Shown here in pieces: positions 4,097 through 5,097 of a stretch of DNA of 5,097 nt (position 1 is the first letter of the stretch; every line of letters begins with the position of its first letter). The stretch is from the NCBI GenBank assembly GCA_016177355.1, contig JACOVL010000123.1, positions 1-5,097 of the forward strand, written 5' to 3'. Below the pieces are notes generated by a model. That model was not told the DNA's origin, did not search any database, and worked only from the letters and a program-made list of their open reading frames with translations. This DNA is from Betaproteobacteria bacterium. GTDB lineage: Bacteria > Pseudomonadota > Gammaproteobacteria > Burkholderiales > SG8-41. The position numbers were made by a program, and so were the translations under genes.

Positions 4097-5097
4097 ACCG
4101 CAGCTTGCTCTGCATGACGTGGTTGAGGAGCTCGCTCACCGGGGCGTGCAGCACCTCGGCGAACGGGTCGGGCCACACGCCCATCGCCAGCACCGCGGCC
4201 GCCAGCAGCCCCAGCACCAGGAACTCGCGCGCGTTGATGTCCTTAAGCTCCCCGACGTGATGGTTGGCCACCGCGCCGAAGATCACGCGCTTGTACATCC
4301 ACAGCGTGTAGGCCGCCCCGAAGACGAGAGTGGTCGCAGCCAGCGCCGCGTACCAGAAGTTCACCTTGACCGCGCCCAGGATCACCATGAACTCGCCGAC
4401 GAAGCCGCTGGTGCCGGGCAGGCCCGAGTTCGCCATCGCGAACAGCATGAACAGCGCCGCGAATACCGGCATGGTGTTCACCACCCCGCCGTAGTCCGCG
4501 ATCATCCGCGAGTGCAGGCGGTCGTAGAGCACGCCCACGCACAGGAACAGCGCCCCCGAGATGAAGCCGTGCGAGATCATCTGGATCACCGCGCCCTCCA
4601 TGCCGTGGGCGTTGAAGATGAAGAGGCCGAGCGTGACGAAGCCCATGTGCGAGATCGAGGAGTACGCGATCAGCTTCTTCAGGTCGGCCTGCACCAGCGC
4701 CACCAGCCCGATGTAGACCACCGCGATCAGCGACAGCGCGATGACGAAGCCCGCCAGCGCCTGGCTGCCGTCGGGCACGATCGGCAGCGACAGCCGCAGG
4801 AAGCCGTAGCCGCCGAGCTTCAGCATGATCGCGGCGAGCACGACCGAGCCGCCGGTCGGCGCCTCGACGTGGGCGTCGGGCAGCCAGGTGTGCACCGGCC
4901 ACATCGGCACCTTCACCGCGAATGCCATGAAAAACGCAATGAAAATAAGGACTTGAGCGGTTAGCGAGAGCGGCAGCCGGTAGTAGTCGAGGAGCGAGAA
5001 GCTGCCCTCGGACACGTTGTAGAGATAGATCAGCGCGATGAGCGTGAGCAGCGAGCCCATCAGCGTGTAGAGGAAGAACTTGACCGCGGCGTAGACC
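4095..5097 (-). CDS. nuoM: NuoM, NADH:quinone oxidoreductase (complex I) subunit M (C-terminal two-thirds)
   Basis: This is an antiporter-like proton-translocating subunit of the complex I membrane arm. The frame stays open through the right edge, so the N-terminus is outside the window. The 333 visible codons begin VYAAVKFFLYTLMGSLL, and the Met at 5058-5060 is internal, not a start. Key family residues are present with the spacing expected from E. coli NuoM. The Lys of AFAVKVPMWPVHTWLPDAH (visible residue 62) matches Lys234; the Lys of AAIMLKLGGYG (residue 93) matches Lys265; the Glu of GTSGFVGEFM (residue 235) matches Glu407. LKKLIAYSSISHMGF is the hallmark segment of the antiporter-like fold. 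If numbering is parallel, about 170 residues are missing. It ends in QSKLR with a TAA that doubles as part of the nuoN ribosome binding site. Upstream, by operon convention, nuoL would be expected, but this is not visible. Confidence 0.97.
   Translation of the reverse strand, partial: VYAAVKFFLYTLMGSLLTLIALIYLYNVSEGSFSLLDYYRLPLSLTAQVLIFIAFFMAFAVKVPMWPVHTWLPDAHVEAPTGGSVVLAAIMLKLGGYGFLRLSLPIVPDGSQALAGFVIALSLIAVVYIGLVALVQADLKKLIAYSSISHMGFVTLGLFIFNAHGMEGAVIQMISHGFISGALFLCVGVLYDRLHSRMIADYGGVVNTMPVFAALFMLFAMANSGLPGTSGFVGEFMVILGAVKVNFWYAALAATTLVFGAAYTLWMYKRVIFGAVANHHVGELKDINAREFLVLGLLAAAVLAMGVWPDPFAEVLHAPVSELLNHVMQSKLR

Noticed and set aside
2303..4117. 604-codon open frame on the plus strand, antisense to nuoN
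   Set aside because: The product is an implausible low-complexity protein rich in His, Arg, Glu and Gln. This is what the reverse strand of a GC-rich membrane-protein gene yields. The minus-strand nuoN is unmistakable and conserved residue by residue.
4119..4964. 281-codon open frame on the plus strand, antisense to nuoM
   Set aside because: Same His/Arg/Gln-rich antisense artefact. No domain recognised and no ribosome binding site that would support it over nuoM.

Overview
The window is high-GC DNA with densely packed genes, typical of a proteobacterium. The combination of a 14-subunit-type NADH:quinone oxidoreductase (nuoM-nuoN), a class II cytochrome c', a periplasmic diheme cytochrome c, DsbB and ArfB suggests a respiratory beta- or gammaproteobacterium. 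The genus cannot be fixed from the sequence alone.

Layout, left to right. Positions 1-157 (minus) hold the N-terminal 52 codons of dsbB, cut by the window edge. After a short divergent intergenic region comes arfB (252-674, plus), a stalled-ribosome rescue peptidyl-tRNA hydrolase. A 159-bp gap carries a plausible sigma70 promoter and a small hairpin. It leads into two exported haem proteins on the plus strand, a cytochrome c' (834-1295) and a diheme cytochrome c (1340-2203). These two are 44 bp apart and probably co-transcribed. On the minus strand, entering from the right edge, nuoM (partial, 4095-5097) and nuoN (2636-4084) are packed 10 bp apart as the end of a complex I operon. A small dodecin-family gene (2315-2539) follows 96 bp downstream of nuoN on the same strand.

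The plus-strand cytochrome pair and the minus-strand nuoM-nuoN-dodecin block converge on a 117-bp module (2201-2317). Perfect 13-bp inverted repeats bound it, and their outermost three bases are the TGA stop codons of the two converging genes. Inside are two near-identical perfect palindromes. This module is the most unusual structure in the window and looks like a REP/MITE-type repeat that also serves as the shared 3' end of two transcription units.

Functionally the window is mostly membrane and periplasmic electron transfer: proton-pumping complex I subunits, quinone-linked disulfide formation (DsbB), and two c-type cytochromes. The other noteworthy points are residue-level. The dodecin lacks the flavin-stacking tryptophan at its usual place. 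The diheme cytochrome has Ser where related cytochromes often have a haem-ligating Met. The cytochrome c' has Leu in the distal pocket, as in five-coordinate gas-binding members. I see no defence system, CRISPR array, tRNA, rRNA or transposase gene.
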